DNA of 64,000 bases, from the NCBI GenBank assembly GCA_028023455.1, contig JAQFVV010006272.1:4197127-4261126 (forward strand), given 5' to 3'. Position numbers and translations under genes: made by a program. This document shows positions 63,201-64,000 of this stretch, in pieces. This stretch comes from Epiperipatus broadwayi (Eukaryota; Onychophora; Udeonychophora; Euonychophora; Peripatidae). The notes under the pieces are model-generated. The model was given only the letters and a program-made list of their open reading frames with translations. It was not told the DNA's origin and made no database searches. Each line of letters starts with the position of its first letter. Position 1 is the first letter of the stretch.

Positions 63201-64000
63201 GTAACATATGACTTAGTAAATATTATTTTTATGAAAATCATTAGTTAAATATACTCTAAATTCATTACTTAAAGAGAAAATTTCACTCATACTAGTATGC
63301 ATTTATCAAATTTGTGGGCAGTTCTTACCATCTTTTGCCTTATCAGAATTGCAAAAATCTATTTGTTATTTGGAAGTTAAAAACATGTGCTTATGTAATA
63401 CTCTAATGAAAATGTTGATAGTTTTTAATAACAAACTGGCTCTAAAGTACAAGTAGATCTCATTGTTTATAACTAATTGGTTCTAGAGAAAAATTATAGA
63501 TATTGAATATGTGAATAGCAGGAGACAAATTCCCATAGAAATAATTTTAATAAAATTTAGTTGAGACCATATCTTAATAAACTGTAATACCTACATTTAT
63601 ATACTAATATATATATACATACATTTATACACTGATATCATATACATATCTATATTTTTGTATTTTGATTTATTTAAAAATATATTTATATAAAAGCAAA
63701 CAAAAATAAACATTAAGCAAATTGAAAATTCATCCAATTTTTATTACAATGTCAATAAAACTCTTGTATTTCAATTGATTGTTTACTAGTTTTATTGCAC
63801 TACTGCTTGAATATCAATATAATATTTTTTAAATGATTAATAAAAAGGGAATCTATCTAGTCAGTCCTATGCAACTGACTATATAATATGCAAATAATTC
63901 AGTTTTTTCTTTATATCTTTCTTTCTTATTTTAAATTATTGATTGCCTTCTTTGTCCAGTTTATCTATTGTATATCTGATTTTCAGTTAGTGATGAAAAA
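60233..64000. other. AT-rich sequence; possible DNA-transposon end near 63470
   Basis: Nothing coding was recognised. The 77-codon frame 60811-61044 (+) has no motif. At about 63452-63545 AGATCTCATTGTTTATAACT with TTGGTTCTAGAG resembles the subterminal style of Tigger-like ends, but no inverted partner was found. Confidence 0.4.

Overview
This is an animal nuclear genomic window: strongly AT-rich, with spliceosomal introns of 7 and 10.7 kb, simple-sequence tracts and many degenerate mobile elements. One host gene is recognisable. It is the 3' part of a nicotinic acetylcholine receptor (nAChR) subunit gene on the + strand, in three exons: 18594-18703, 25775-26693 and 37421-37597 (stop). The long introns, the protein sequence, Penelope retroelements, RTE and Ty3/gypsy elements and very short tRNA-derived SINEs point to a lophotrochozoan, most likely a mollusc and possibly a cephalopod. 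That placement is inference and no search was possible.

Host gene. The exons encode about 401 residues: binding loops D, A, E and B, the Cys-loop, M1-M4 and a short M3-M4 loop. The subunit lacks the paired loop C cysteines, so it is a non-alpha (accessory-type) subunit. The cation-selectivity Glu before M2 is present. Exons for the signal peptide and first ~80-90 residues were not found; they probably lie in or beyond the left 18.5 kb.

Layout. 1-3.7 kb: degenerate LINE (ORF1-like and endonuclease-like relics) split by a 934-bp modular fold-back element. 4.3-4.6 kb: GATA-type repeat. 4.86-5.42 kb: less AT-rich unknown repeat. 7.07-10.9 kb: two Penelope retroelements head to head, with tRNA-like modules near their outer ends and a 138-bp-arm hairpin MITE in the left one. 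13.1-14.6 kb: diverged tandem duplication of unknown sequence. 18.6-37.6 kb: nAChR gene. Its second intron holds a three-level nest: a Ty3/gypsy relic interrupted by an RTE LINE, itself interrupted in its reverse-transcriptase active-site motif by a SINE with a 17-bp target duplication. 40.66 kb: tRNA-Gly(UCC) retropseudogene. 42.2-45.7 kb: a second Penelope-type relic (- strand), broken by a ~104-unit (TAA)n tract and hairpin MITEs. 47.3-47.8, 49.57-49.76 and 52.72 kb: smaller repeats and a SINE. 56.8-57.7 kb: mariner relic (- strand). 59.37-60.23 kb: MITE with TA target site. The remainder is AT-rich sequence in which nothing could be recognised.

No intact mobile-element gene is present; every element carries stops, gaps or insertions. 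The only apparently functional coding sequence is the receptor gene. The most notable structures are the dated insertion nest, the head-to-head Penelope pair with tRNA-like modules, and the fold-back/hairpin families.
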